Of a stretch of DNA of 14,730 bases, positions 8,129 to 14,162 are shown piece by piece (position 1 is the first letter of the stretch; the number at the start of each line of letters is the position of its first letter). The stretch comes from MGBC113645 sp036308445 (GTDB taxonomy: Bacteria > Bacillota_I > Bacilli_A > Erysipelotrichales > Coprobacillaceae). The stretch covers positions 1 through 14,730 of the forward strand of contig JAXJVS010000115.1 of the NCBI GenBank assembly GCA_036308445.1, given 5' to 3'. Under the pieces are notes generated by a model. It had not been told where the DNA came from. It did no database searches and worked only from the letters and a program-made list of their open reading frames with translations. Made by a program: the position numbers and the translations under genes.

Positions 8129-9064
8129 ATGGGAAAATCAATTAAAATCAAAGAATTGTTGAAGCCTAGTTTGTTTACTCAAATTACTGGTGATGAAGAA
8201 TCATTGGAAAGAGAAATCTTTGTAGCTGATTTAAATCGTCCGGGTTTTGAATTAGCAGGATTTTTTAAGCATAGTGATTTTAGAAGAGTGATATTACTTG
8301 GTGAAAAAGAAATAGCGTTTATTCAGGAAATGAGTAGAGAATCACAGTTAGCATGTTTCTCTAAGCTTGTAAATGATGAAACACCATGTATTATCATTGC
8401 AAAAGGATATCCTTGTCCTGATATTCTAAAAAATATTGCTTCAAAAAGAAAATTCCCAATTTTTGAGACTACTCAGGCAACAGGACGTGTTTCTATTGAT
8501 TTAACAAGTGCTTTAGATGAAGCACTTGCTGAAGAAACATTAATGCATGGAGTATTCTTAAGTATTTATGGTAAAGGTGTTATTATTAGAGGAGATAGTG
8601 GTATTGGTAAATCAGAAATTGCCTTAGAATTAATTAAAAGAGGACATTTATTGATTGCTGATGATGCTATTGAATTATATCATTTAGGACAACATATTGT
8701 AGGTAAAGCTCCAGAGGTTTTAAAGAACCTATTAGAAATTAGAGGTATTGGTGTTATTGATGCTTCTAAGATGTTTGGAGTAGGTTCAGTATTACCTAGA
8801 GATAATGTTGACTTAATTATTCAGTTAGAAAGATGGTTACCATCTAAAGAGTACACACGTATTGGTGCTGAAGAAGATGATATTTATGAAGAAATATTAT
8901 CTGTTCAGATTCCAAAGGTTGTTGTTCCTGTTACTGGTGGTAGAACTATGTCTGTTATTATTGAAGCTGCCGTTATGAATATGCAGTTGAAAGAATCTGG
9001 TTTTGATTCTAGTCAGGAATTTGTCAATAGAATCTTAGAGAAGATTAAAAGGAGCAGTGAATAA
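8129..9064 (+). CDS. hprK: HPr kinase/phosphorylase
   Basis: A bifunctional enzyme, 311 residues, that phosphorylates HPr on its regulatory serine (Ser46 in Bacillus) and removes that phosphate. It sets carbon catabolite repression and PTS activity in Firmicutes, and works as a cytoplasmic hexamer. Walker A GDSGIGKS is at 155-162 and catalytic His140 is in MHGVFL. Asp178-Asp179 are in LLIADDA, and the family signature LEIRGIGVIDASKMFG is at 202-217. These positions coincide with those remembered for the Lactobacillus casei enzyme. The N-terminal domain (about 1-125) is less conserved. AGGAGG (8118-8123) lies 5 bases before the ATG. The stop codon overlaps the lgt start as TAATG, the classic coupled arrangement. 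hprK followed by lgt is a conserved Firmicute pairing. Confidence 0.97.
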   Translation: MGKSIKIKELLKPSLFTQITGDEESLEREIFVADLNRPGFELAGFFKHSDFRRVILLGEKEIAFIQEMSRESQLACFSKLVNDETPCIIIAKGYPCPDILKNIASKRKFPIFETTQATGRVSIDLTSALDEALAEETLMHGVFLSIYGKGVIIRGDSGIGKSEIALELIKRGHLLIADDAIELYHLGQHIVGKAPEVLKNLLEIRGIGVIDASKMFGVGSVLPRDNVDLIIQLERWLPSKEYTRIGAEEDDIYEEILSVQIPKVVVPVTGGRTMSVIIEAAVMNMQLKESGFDSSQEFVNRILEKIKRSSE

Positions 9065-9870
9065 TGAGTTTTTTTGGTGATTTTTCTACATTTGTAGAGA
9101 TTGGTCCTTTTCGTATTCAATGGTATGCAGTAATGATTCTTATTGGTGCATGTATTGCTTATAAGATAAGTGAATATCGTTTTAAGAAAATAAATTATGC
9201 TCCAGAAATCTTATCTGATTATTTCTTTAATGTTTTATTTATAGGTATAGCAGGAGCAAGAATATGGTATGTGATTTTCATGTGGAATGAAATATATGCA
9301 TCTAATCCTATGGAGATTTTTGCTGTATGGCATGGTGGTCTTGCAATTCAAGGTGGTTTGTTTGCGGGGCTTGCGTATAGTTATTATTTCTTTAAGAAAA
9401 GAGAAATGTCTTTTTTTAAGGTTGGTGATGCGATTATGCCTTGTGTTTTATTAGCTCAAGCTTTTGGTAGATGGGGTAATTTCTTTAATCATGAAGCTTA
9501 TGGCAGTGTATGTTCATTAGAATTTTTAGAGAGTCTTCATTTACCTTCGTTTGTAATTGAAAATATGTATATTAATGGTGCATATCACCATCCAACATTT
9601 TTATATGAGTCTATCAGTAATATTGTTGCTTTTTGTGTAATTGTATTTGTTTTGAGCCGTTTTCAAAAACATGAAGGAATACAATTCTTTGGATATTTTG
9701 TGTTTTATGGAATTGTAAGAGTATTTGTAGAGGGTTTAAGAACTGATAGTTTAATGTTAGGACCTATTAGAGTTGCTCAACTTATTTCTATAATCTTTAT
9801 TTTTGTTGGTATTGCTGGTATGGTATATCAACATTATAAAGGCAAAGAGATAGATTATAAACTTCCTTAA
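9064..9870 (+). CDS. lgt: Prolipoprotein diacylglyceryl transferase
   Basis: An integral membrane enzyme, 268 residues, that moves diacylglyceryl from phosphatidylglycerol to the lipobox cysteine of pre-lipoproteins, the first step of lipoprotein maturation. Several hydrophobic segments are visible, for example near residues 20-35, 52-72, 90-110, 185-200 and 238-256. The Lgt signature GRWGNFFNHEAYG (135-147) contains the essential arginine (Arg136, matching E. coli Arg143). HPTFLYES (176-183) and VEGLRTDSL (222-230) are also conserved. Where E. coli has His103 in FHGG this protein has Gln97 in IQGG, a position that varies in Gram-positive Lgt. AAAGGAG (9048-9054) precedes the ATG by 9 bases, and the ATG shares one base with the hprK stop. 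It is the last gene of the run. Confidence 0.97.
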   Translation: MSFFGDFSTFVEIGPFRIQWYAVMILIGACIAYKISEYRFKKINYAPEILSDYFFNVLFIGIAGARIWYVIFMWNEIYASNPMEIFAVWHGGLAIQGGLFAGLAYSYYFFKKREMSFFKVGDAIMPCVLLAQAFGRWGNFFNHEAYGSVCSLEFLESLHLPSFVIENMYINGAYHHPTFLYESISNIVAFCVIVFVLSRFQKHEGIQFFGYFVFYGIVRVFVEGLRTDSLMLGPIRVAQLISIIFIFVGIAGMVYQHYKGKEIDYKLP

Positions 9871-9883
9871 TGGAAGTTTTTTT
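9859..9883 (+). terminator. Intrinsic terminator after lgt
   Basis: AAACTTCC (9859-9866) pairs perfectly with GGAAGTTT (9872-9879) around a 5-base loop, followed by a T tract through 9883. The lgt stop codon (9868-9870) lies in the loop. It ends the six-gene transcription unit. Confidence 0.9.
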
Positions 9884-9888
9884 AATTA

Positions 9889-9977
9889 TTTAAGAAAATC
9901 TTAAAAGAAAAACATCGATTTAATCATAAAAAAATGAAATTCTTAAAAATTTCTTAATTTTTACTAGACTTTCTTAA
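9889..9977 (+). repeat. Reiterated TTCTTAA motifs upstream of the NlpC/P60 gene
   Basis: TTCTTAA occurs at 9940-9946, 9951-9957 and 9971-9977. A perfect inverted repeat, TTTAAGA-AAA-TCTTAAA, lies at 9889-9905 and contains a further CTTAA. Start-to-start steps are 11 and 20 bases, close to one and two helical turns. The last copy lies between the -35 and -10 elements. The pattern resembles sites for OmpR/PhoB-type response regulators, but the regulator is unknown and AT-rich sequence raises the chance of coincidence. Confidence 0.5.
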
Positions 9978-9993
9978 TATCCTTTGCTATAAT
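9965..9993 (+). promoter_or_regulatory. Promoter of the NlpC/P60 hydrolase gene
   Basis: TAGACT (9965-9970) and TATAAT (9988-9993) are separated by 17 bases, and TGC (9985-9987) makes an extended -10. Transcription should start near base 10000, giving a leader of about 25 bases. The -10 box is flanked exactly by an inverted repeat, ATCCTTTGC (9979-9987) and GCAAAAGGAT (9994-10003). The ATG at 9992 lies inside the -10 region and cannot be the start codon. Confidence 0.8.
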
Positions 9994-10024
9994 GCAAAAG
10001 GATTTTGTAAGAAAGGATAGTAAG

Positions 10025-10933
10025 ATGAAAAATATAAAAACAAGAATTTTAGAAAAATTAAGTATAAAAAAATCAATTATTCCAGCAATCTGTTTAGTAA
10101 GTTTTTTATCTACAGGGTTCGTAGCTGCTGAAAAAGCTGCTCCTGTTATTACTCTAAATAGTGAAGAAGCTGTTATTATAGATTATAATTCAACTTTTGA
10201 TTACAATAATTATATGACTTTTGAAAATACAGAAACTATCAATGTATATGGTGATGTAGATACTCAAAAAGAAGGTACATATCAAGTAAGTATGGAAGCT
10301 ATTAATCAATATGCTCAAAAAACAACTAAAGATTTAACAGTAGTTGTAGATGATATGTCAGCTCCTGTTATCACTTTAACAAAAGATCAAGTATCTTTAA
10401 AATATGGTTCAAGTTTTAATGCTAAAAAATATATTAAATCAGTTACTGATAATAAAGATGGAAACTTAAAATCAGCAGTGAAAGTAAGCAGTAAAGTTAA
10501 TACTAAAAAATCTGGTACATATACTGTAACTTATAGTGTAGAAGATCAATCAGGTAATAAATCTAATGCAACTTTAAAAGTAACAGTAAAACAAATGTCT
10601 ACAAGACAAAAAATCGTAGCTACTGCTCAAAGTAAATTAGGTTGTAAATATGTATGGGGTGCTGTAGGACCTAAGACATTTGATTGTTCTGGATTAGTAA
10701 GATATTGCTATAGACAGGCGGGAGTAAGTGTTCCACGTTCATCAGGAGCTCAAAAAAGTGGTGGAAAAGTGATTTCTATCTCTGAAGCTAAACCAGGTGA
10801 TATCGTATGGCGTCCTGGGCATGTAGGTATTTATGTAGGAAATGGGCAAGTTATACACGCTCCTAGAACAGGAAAAAATGTTAGCTATACAAGTGCTGGT
10901 TCATTTAAATGTGCGATTAGATATGTAAAATAG
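10025..10933 (+). CDS. Secreted NlpC/P60 peptidoglycan hydrolase with two Ig-like domains
   Basis: A 302-residue exported cell-wall hydrolase. A signal peptide covers about residues 1-35: a basic start, hydrophobic IIPAICLVSFLSTGFV, and likely cleavage near VAA-E. Two tandem DUF5011/bacterial Ig-like domains follow (about 39-110 and 113-189), each opening with APVITL. The C-terminal NlpC/P60 domain (about 192-302) has catalytic Cys221 in FDCSGL, His266 in GHVGIYVG and His278 in VIHAP, a complete triad. Such enzymes cut stem-peptide bonds, usually gamma-D-glutamyl links, but the exact bond cannot be read here. AAAGGA (10012-10017) fixes ATG 10025 with 7-base spacing. There is no LPXTG or membrane tail, so it is probably released or held by its Ig-like region. 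The gene is monocistronic, with its own promoter and terminator. Confidence 0.93.
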   Translation: MKNIKTRILEKLSIKKSIIPAICLVSFLSTGFVAAEKAAPVITLNSEEAVIIDYNSTFDYNNYMTFENTETINVYGDVDTQKEGTYQVSMEAINQYAQKTTKDLTVVVDDMSAPVITLTKDQVSLKYGSSFNAKKYIKSVTDNKDGNLKSAVKVSSKVNTKKSGTYTVTYSVEDQSGNKSNATLKVTVKQMSTRQKIVATAQSKLGCKYVWGAVGPKTFDCSGLVRYCYRQAGVSVPRSSGAQKSGGKVISISEAKPGDIVWRPGHVGIYVGNGQVIHAPRTGKNVSYTSAGSFKCAIRYVK

Positions 10934-10959
10934 ATGAAGATTTCTTCATCTATTTTTTT
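10931..10959 (+). terminator. Intrinsic terminator after the NlpC/P60 gene
   Basis: TAGATGAAG (10931-10939) pairs perfectly with CTTCATCTA (10944-10952) around a 4-base loop and is followed by seven Ts (10953-10959). The stem begins at the stop codon. Confidence 0.92.
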
Positions 10960-10990
10960 CTTTGTTCATGTTCTTTTCATAATGGATATC

Positions 10991-10996
10991 TATAAT
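10991..10996 (+). promoter_or_regulatory. Possible -10 element for the RelA/SpoT-domain gene
   Basis: A perfect TATAAT lies 24 bases before the ATG at 11020, between the preceding terminator and the AAAGGAG ribosome binding site (11005-11011). No -35 with acceptable spacing was found, and the implied leader is very short. A promoter must exist somewhere between 10960 and 11019 if the terminator works, but its exact position is uncertain. Confidence 0.35.
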
Positions 10997-11019
10997 TATA
11001 TTATAAAGGAGTTATCAGT

Positions 11020-12066
11020 ATGAAAGTGAGTACGAAGAAGATTATTGAGCAATACCATGAGAGTAAAGATATTTATGATGATTTAAAGGATGATTTAGAG
11101 GATATATTTACAAGTATTATTAAAACGAATCATTTTAGAATATCTAATCTATCGGTAAGAATCAAAAAAGAAGATACTTTGAAAAAGAAAATTATTTATA
11201 AGAATAAGTACAAAGATATTACTGAGATAACTGATATAGTCGCGGCAAGAATTATTACATTATTTGAAGATGATATCAATCGATTGTTTGAATGTGTAAA
11301 AGAAAACTTTGATATAATTGAATATAATGATAAAAGAAAGAAAAATTATGATGATCGTATTGATTTTGGATACAATTCTCTACATTTATTATTGAAGTTT
11401 ACAGAATCTCGTTGCCAGTTAATAGAATATCAAAAATACAAAGATATAGTTTTTGAATTACAGATAAGAACAATATTACAACATTCATGGGCTGAAATTG
11501 AACATGGATTAGGTTATAAATCACAGTATGAAATTCCTAAAGATATTAGAAGAAAGTTAACTCGTTTGTCTGCGACATTAGAGTTATTAGATGAAGAGTT
11601 CGTTACTATCGCTAAAGAAGTAGATGAATATAATAAAGGTATTGAGCATGTTGAAAAGATAATGAAAACTGATATTAATGTCAATTCATTGATTCAGTAT
11701 GTAAATAATTCTATGGAATTAAATAAAATCTTCACTCTTATTCAAGAAAAGAATCATTTAAAAATAGAAAAAGATGAAAATCTGATTTCAGAATTAAGAA
11801 TCGTGAAAAGATTACATGTATTAGGATATAGTTATATTCATGAGTTAGATGATTTTGTAAAAAATAATATCAAGGAAATTGAATGGATAGCTGAGCAGTT
11901 AACAGATTATATAAAAGATAATGTTTATTTGAACTATTATAATCTTTTGACATGGATAATGCTTGTTATGTTTGGTAAAGAAGGATTAAGTGATCCTGAA
12001 AATGTGTTGGAGAAAGAAGTTATTAATAGATTAAAAGGGGAAGCATATGAAAAATCTAATTGTTAA
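11020..12066 (+). CDS. RelA/SpoT synthetase-domain protein (putative (p)ppGpp synthetase) with C-terminal extension
   Basis: A 348-residue protein with one nucleotidyl/pyrophosphate-transferase domain of the RelA_SpoT family at about residues 38-200. Motifs in order are RIKKEDTLKKKI (47-58, ATP side), TDIVAARII (71-79, with Asp72 as the likely metal ligand), GYNSLH (117-122, with Tyr118 for guanine stacking), and FELQIRT plus HSWAEIEHGLGYK (145-167, with Glu146). There is no HD hydrolase, TGS or ACT domain, so it is a stand-alone synthetase-type protein. Residues about 200-348 form a mostly helical extension that small alarmone synthetases such as RelP and RelQ lack. The likely reaction is pyrophosphate transfer from ATP to GDP or GTP. 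Some small members instead act as toxins making other products, and sequence alone does not decide. AAAGGAG (11005-11011) lies 8 bases before the ATG. Its last 20 bases overlap the next gene. Confidence 0.85.
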   Translation: MKVSTKKIIEQYHESKDIYDDLKDDLEDIFTSIIKTNHFRISNLSVRIKKEDTLKKKIIYKNKYKDITEITDIVAARIITLFEDDINRLFECVKENFDIIEYNDKRKKNYDDRIDFGYNSLHLLLKFTESRCQLIEYQKYKDIVFELQIRTILQHSWAEIEHGLGYKSQYEIPKDIRRKLTRLSATLELLDEEFVTIAKEVDEYNKGIEHVEKIMKTDINVNSLIQYVNNSMELNKIFTLIQEKNHLKIEKDENLISELRIVKRLHVLGYSYIHELDDFVKNNIKEIEWIAEQLTDYIKDNVYLNYYNLLTWIMLVMFGKEGLSDPENVLEKEVINRLKGEAYEKSNC

Positions 12067-12433
12067 ACATGAAATACAGAATAATGATCTTATTATGTAT
12101 ATAGGTTTTAATGAAGGAATAGAAAATAAAGAAGAGTATAGAATTGTGACAACAAGTTCCATTGTAGCTTATTTTCTACAAAAAGAAAAATCTGATTTAT
12201 TGGTTGATGATAATGATATTTACGCAGGAGAAAATATTATTTGTCATGTTGAAGTCGAAGATACAAGAATAGTAGCTCATTATTATATGGAGAAAATTAA
12301 ATTGTTAAGAAAGAATGCTAAAGCTATGATTTTAGTGCCAGGGCTTAGAGCATATTATAATATTTATTTTAATCTTTATCAGAATAAAGAATATTACAAA
12401 ATTGAAGAATATTATCAGACTATAAAAAAATAA
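12047..12433 (+). CDS. Unrecognised 128-residue protein overlapping the RelA/SpoT-domain gene
   Basis: I do not recognise this family. It is a soluble, mixed alpha/beta-looking protein of 128 residues with no signal peptide or membrane segment. It is acidic in the first two thirds and rich in Tyr, Lys and Glu toward the C-terminus (YYNIYFNLYQNKEYYKIEEY). The middle contains a hydrophobic stretch, AMILVPGL. The ATG lies within the final codons of the RelA/SpoT-domain gene, in another frame, with AAGGGGAA (12035-12042) as ribosome binding site. The 20-base overlap and shared terminator imply coupled expression and a linked role. Partner, regulator or antitoxin-like neutraliser are all possible; none is shown by the sequence. 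Codon and base use match its neighbours, so it looks like a real resident gene. Confidence 0.7.
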   Translation: MKNLIVKHEIQNNDLIMYIGFNEGIENKEEYRIVTTSSIVAYFLQKEKSDLLVDDNDIYAGENIICHVEVEDTRIVAHYYMEKIKLLRKNAKAMILVPGLRAYYNIYFNLYQNKEYYKIEEYYQTIKK

Positions 12434-12463
12434 ATCTATAGCAATGCTGTAGATTTATTTTTT
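12425..12463. terminator. Bidirectional terminator between convergent genes
   Basis: A long stem pairs 12425-12442 with 12446-12463 around an AAT loop, with one G-T pair. A-rich sequence on the left and T-rich on the right give a U tail in both directions. It overlaps the stop codons of the 128-residue gene (+) and the PII-like gene (-), so it probably ends both transcripts. Confidence 0.88.
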
Positions 12464-12793
12464 CATTAAACCATCTGCAAATGAAATTGGGAAACCAAAT
12501 AAAATACCAGTATTAGGGTTATTAATACCTCCTAATGCTTCATCTACAGTTTTTCTAACAAGTTCAACTTGATTATCATTAATAATAAAGAATAATGTTT
12601 TGCTTTCAGGTCTAGGATCTTCTAAGAATAATCTCAATGAACCTAAGATATAGCTTTCTGCGCTATCTTCTAACTTCTTTACCATGCCAGTAGAATCAAT
12701 AATGGTTCCACCAGTAACACCAGCTTTTTTTAATTTTGCTAAAACATCATCTAGACATTCTATTTTATTTAATACTAAAAATATTACGTGCAT
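12455..12793 (-). CDS. Small PII-like (GlnB-superfamily) protein
   Basis: A 112-residue cytoplasmic protein with the layout of PII signalling proteins. An N-terminal strand (MHVIFLVLN) is followed by a helix with LDDVLAKLKKAGVTGGTI, then a central loop region (about 35-58). The strand KTLFFIINDNQVELVRKTVDEAL resembles the PII strand-helix ending in DxQV, and NTGILFGFP resembles the B-loop/C-strand GKIFVLP. The T-loop is short and lacks the modified Tyr51 region, so uridylylation is unlikely. It may bind a nucleotide or metal as a trimer, but the ligand is unknown. The start is taken at 12793, where AGGGGTG on the minus strand lies about 6 bases upstream. The upstream Met at 12856 precedes the promoter and is rejected. 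CutA-like folds are an alternative. It is transcribed alone, divergent from the aminotransferase. Confidence 0.65.
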   Translation of the reverse strand: MHVIFLVLNKIECLDDVLAKLKKAGVTGGTIIDSTGMVKKLEDSAESYILGSLRLFLEDPRPESKTLFFIINDNQVELVRKTVDEALGGINNPNTGILFGFPISFADGLMKK

Positions 12794-12814
12794 ATCATTC
12801 ACCCCTATAATTTT

Positions 12815-12842
12815 ATTATAAAGAAATTCGTTGTAAAGGCAA
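12815..12842 (-). promoter_or_regulatory. Promoter of the PII-like gene (minus strand)
   Basis: On the minus strand TTGCCT (plus 12837-12842) is followed after 16 bases by a perfect TATAAT (plus 12815-12820). The expected leader is about 15 bases and includes the AGGGGTG ribosome binding site. It also shows that the longer reading frame beginning at 12856 is not the start. Confidence 0.7.
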
Positions 12843-12884
12843 CAATAAAGTTCCATTTATATAGCGATTTTTATTTGAGTGATG

Positions 12885-12890
12885 TATAAT
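12885..12890 (+). promoter_or_regulatory. Likely -10 element for the aminotransferase gene
   Basis: A perfect TATAAT 28 bases before the ATG at 12919. The best-spaced -35 candidate, TAGCGA (12862-12867, 17-base spacer), matches poorly. The promoter may therefore be weak or activator-dependent. It faces away from the PII-like gene promoter 43 bases to the left. Confidence 0.5.
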
Positions 12891-12918
12891 AATGAATATA
12901 TTTAAGGAGTGAATTTAT

Positions 12919-14106
12919 ATGGAATATACATTTTCAAGAAGAATGTCTACAATTAAAGCATCGGCAATTAGAGAAATTTTAAAAGCTACTGCTGATCCAA
13001 ATATGATAAGTTTTGCAGGTGGAAATCCTGCTGCACAGGCTTTCCCGGTAGAAGCTTTATCGAAAATATCAGCAGAAATATTAAAAAATGAACCAATTAG
13101 TGTATTACAATATGGTATTACTGAAGGTTATCCAAAATTAATTGAACAAGCAACAAAATTCTTCAATACTCATGAAACAGCAGTAACAGATAATGATAAA
13201 GTTATTATTACATCTGGTTCTCAGCAAATTATGGATTTTGCTGGTAAATGTTTGTGTAATGAAGGAGATATTGTTGTTAGTGAGAATCCTAGTTTCTTAG
13301 GTGCATTGAATGCTTTTAAATCAAATGGAGCAATTGTGAAGGGAGTAGGATATAAAGACGGACAATTAGATATAGAAGAATTAGAAGTTTTATTATCAGC
13401 AGATAAGAAACCTAGATTTATTTATTTAATTCCTAATTTCCAGAATCCTACAGGAATAACAATGTCATTAGAAACAAGAAAAAAAGTATTAGAATTAGCT
13501 AAGAAATATCAAGTTTTAATCTTAGAAGATAATCCTTATGGTGATTTAAGATTTGAAGGAGAAAGAATACCATCAATTAAATCATTAGATAAAGATGGTT
13601 TAGTTATCTATGCAGCAAGTTTATCTAAGATTATTGCACCTGGTATGCGTGTAGCATGTTGTATAGCACCTGCACAAATTATAGAAAAGTTTGTAGTTGC
13701 AAAACAAGCAGGAGATGTGCATTCAAATATGTGGGCTCAGCGAGTGATGGCTGAATTCCTAGAAAAATATGATATGGAAAAACATTTAGAAGCATTACAG
13801 GATATTTATCGTCATAAGTGTACATTAATGTTAGATGAAATGAAAAAGAATTTCCATCCATCATTAAAATATACTATTCCTACTGGTGGAATGTTTATTT
13901 GGGTAACATTACCAGATAATCTTGATATGAAAGAATTTGTACAGGAAGCTTTGAAACAAAATGTAGCAGTTGTTCCAGGTAATGCTTTCCTAGTTGATGA
14001 TAGTCAGCCATGTCAATGTTTTAGAATGAATTTCTCTACACCTAGAGATGAACAAATAGTAGAAGGCGTTTCTATTCTAGGAAAATTATCATATAGTATG
14101 CAATAA
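12919..14106 (+). CDS. Class I/II PLP-dependent aminotransferase
   Basis: A fold-type I PLP aminotransferase, 395 residues, full length. Motifs are ITSGSQQIMDFAGK (97-110, phosphate-cup region), PNFQNPTG (172-179, Asn176), LEDNPYGDLRF (202-212, Asp204 against the pyridine nitrogen), SLSKIIAPGMR (234-244, Lys237 as Schiff-base lysine) and FRMNFS (368-373, Arg369 for the substrate carboxylate). The pattern resembles the 2-aminoadipate/kynurenine/aromatic aminotransferase group and the aminotransferase half of MocR regulators. There is no winged-helix DNA-binding domain, so it is an enzyme, not a MocR regulator. Broad specificity for aromatic, branched or 2-aminoadipate substrates is likely but cannot be read from sequence. 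AAGGAG (12904-12909) lies 9 bases before the ATG. It is 56 bases ahead of the MIF-like gene in the same direction. Confidence 0.92.
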   Translation: MEYTFSRRMSTIKASAIREILKATADPNMISFAGGNPAAQAFPVEALSKISAEILKNEPISVLQYGITEGYPKLIEQATKFFNTHETAVTDNDKVIITSGSQQIMDFAGKCLCNEGDIVVSENPSFLGALNAFKSNGAIVKGVGYKDGQLDIEELEVLLSADKKPRFIYLIPNFQNPTGITMSLETRKKVLELAKKYQVLILEDNPYGDLRFEGERIPSIKSLDKDGLVIYAASLSKIIAPGMRVACCIAPAQIIEKFVVAKQAGDVHSNMWAQRVMAEFLEKYDMEKHLEALQDIYRHKCTLMLDEMKKNFHPSLKYTIPTGGMFIWVTLPDNLDMKEFVQEALKQNVAVVPGNAFLVDDSQPCQCFRMNFSTPRDEQIVEGVSILGKLSYSMQ

Positions 14107-14116
14107 GTTCACATAA

Positions 14117-14144
14117 TTATCATATAGATTTCATACAATGATAA
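14117..14144 (+). repeat. Inverted repeat between the aminotransferase and MIF-like genes
   Basis: TTATCAT (14117-14123) is an exact inverted match to ATGATAA (14138-14144), with 14 bases between. The right arm overlaps a possible -10, TACAAT (14134-14139). The best -35, TTCACA (14108-14113), has a long 20-base spacer. No T tract follows, so it is not a terminator. It could be an operator or chance in AT-rich sequence. Confidence 0.3.
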
Positions 14145-14162
14145 AAGAAAGGAGACATTTTT

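Noticed and set aside
9340..9357. Gln97 in Lgt at the E. coli His103 position as a sign of an inactive enzyme
   Set aside because: From memory this residue is His, Tyr or other in Gram-positive Lgt, and the essential signature arginine region is intact.
9992..10024. ATG extending the NlpC/P60 protein by 11 residues
   Set aside because: It overlaps the TATAAT -10 box and so lies upstream of the transcript; it would also precede a normal signal peptide with charged residues.
12794..12856. N-terminal extension of the PII-like protein on the minus strand
   Set aside because: The extension contains the -35 and -10 promoter elements and reads unlike the family; AGGGGTG marks the start at 12793.
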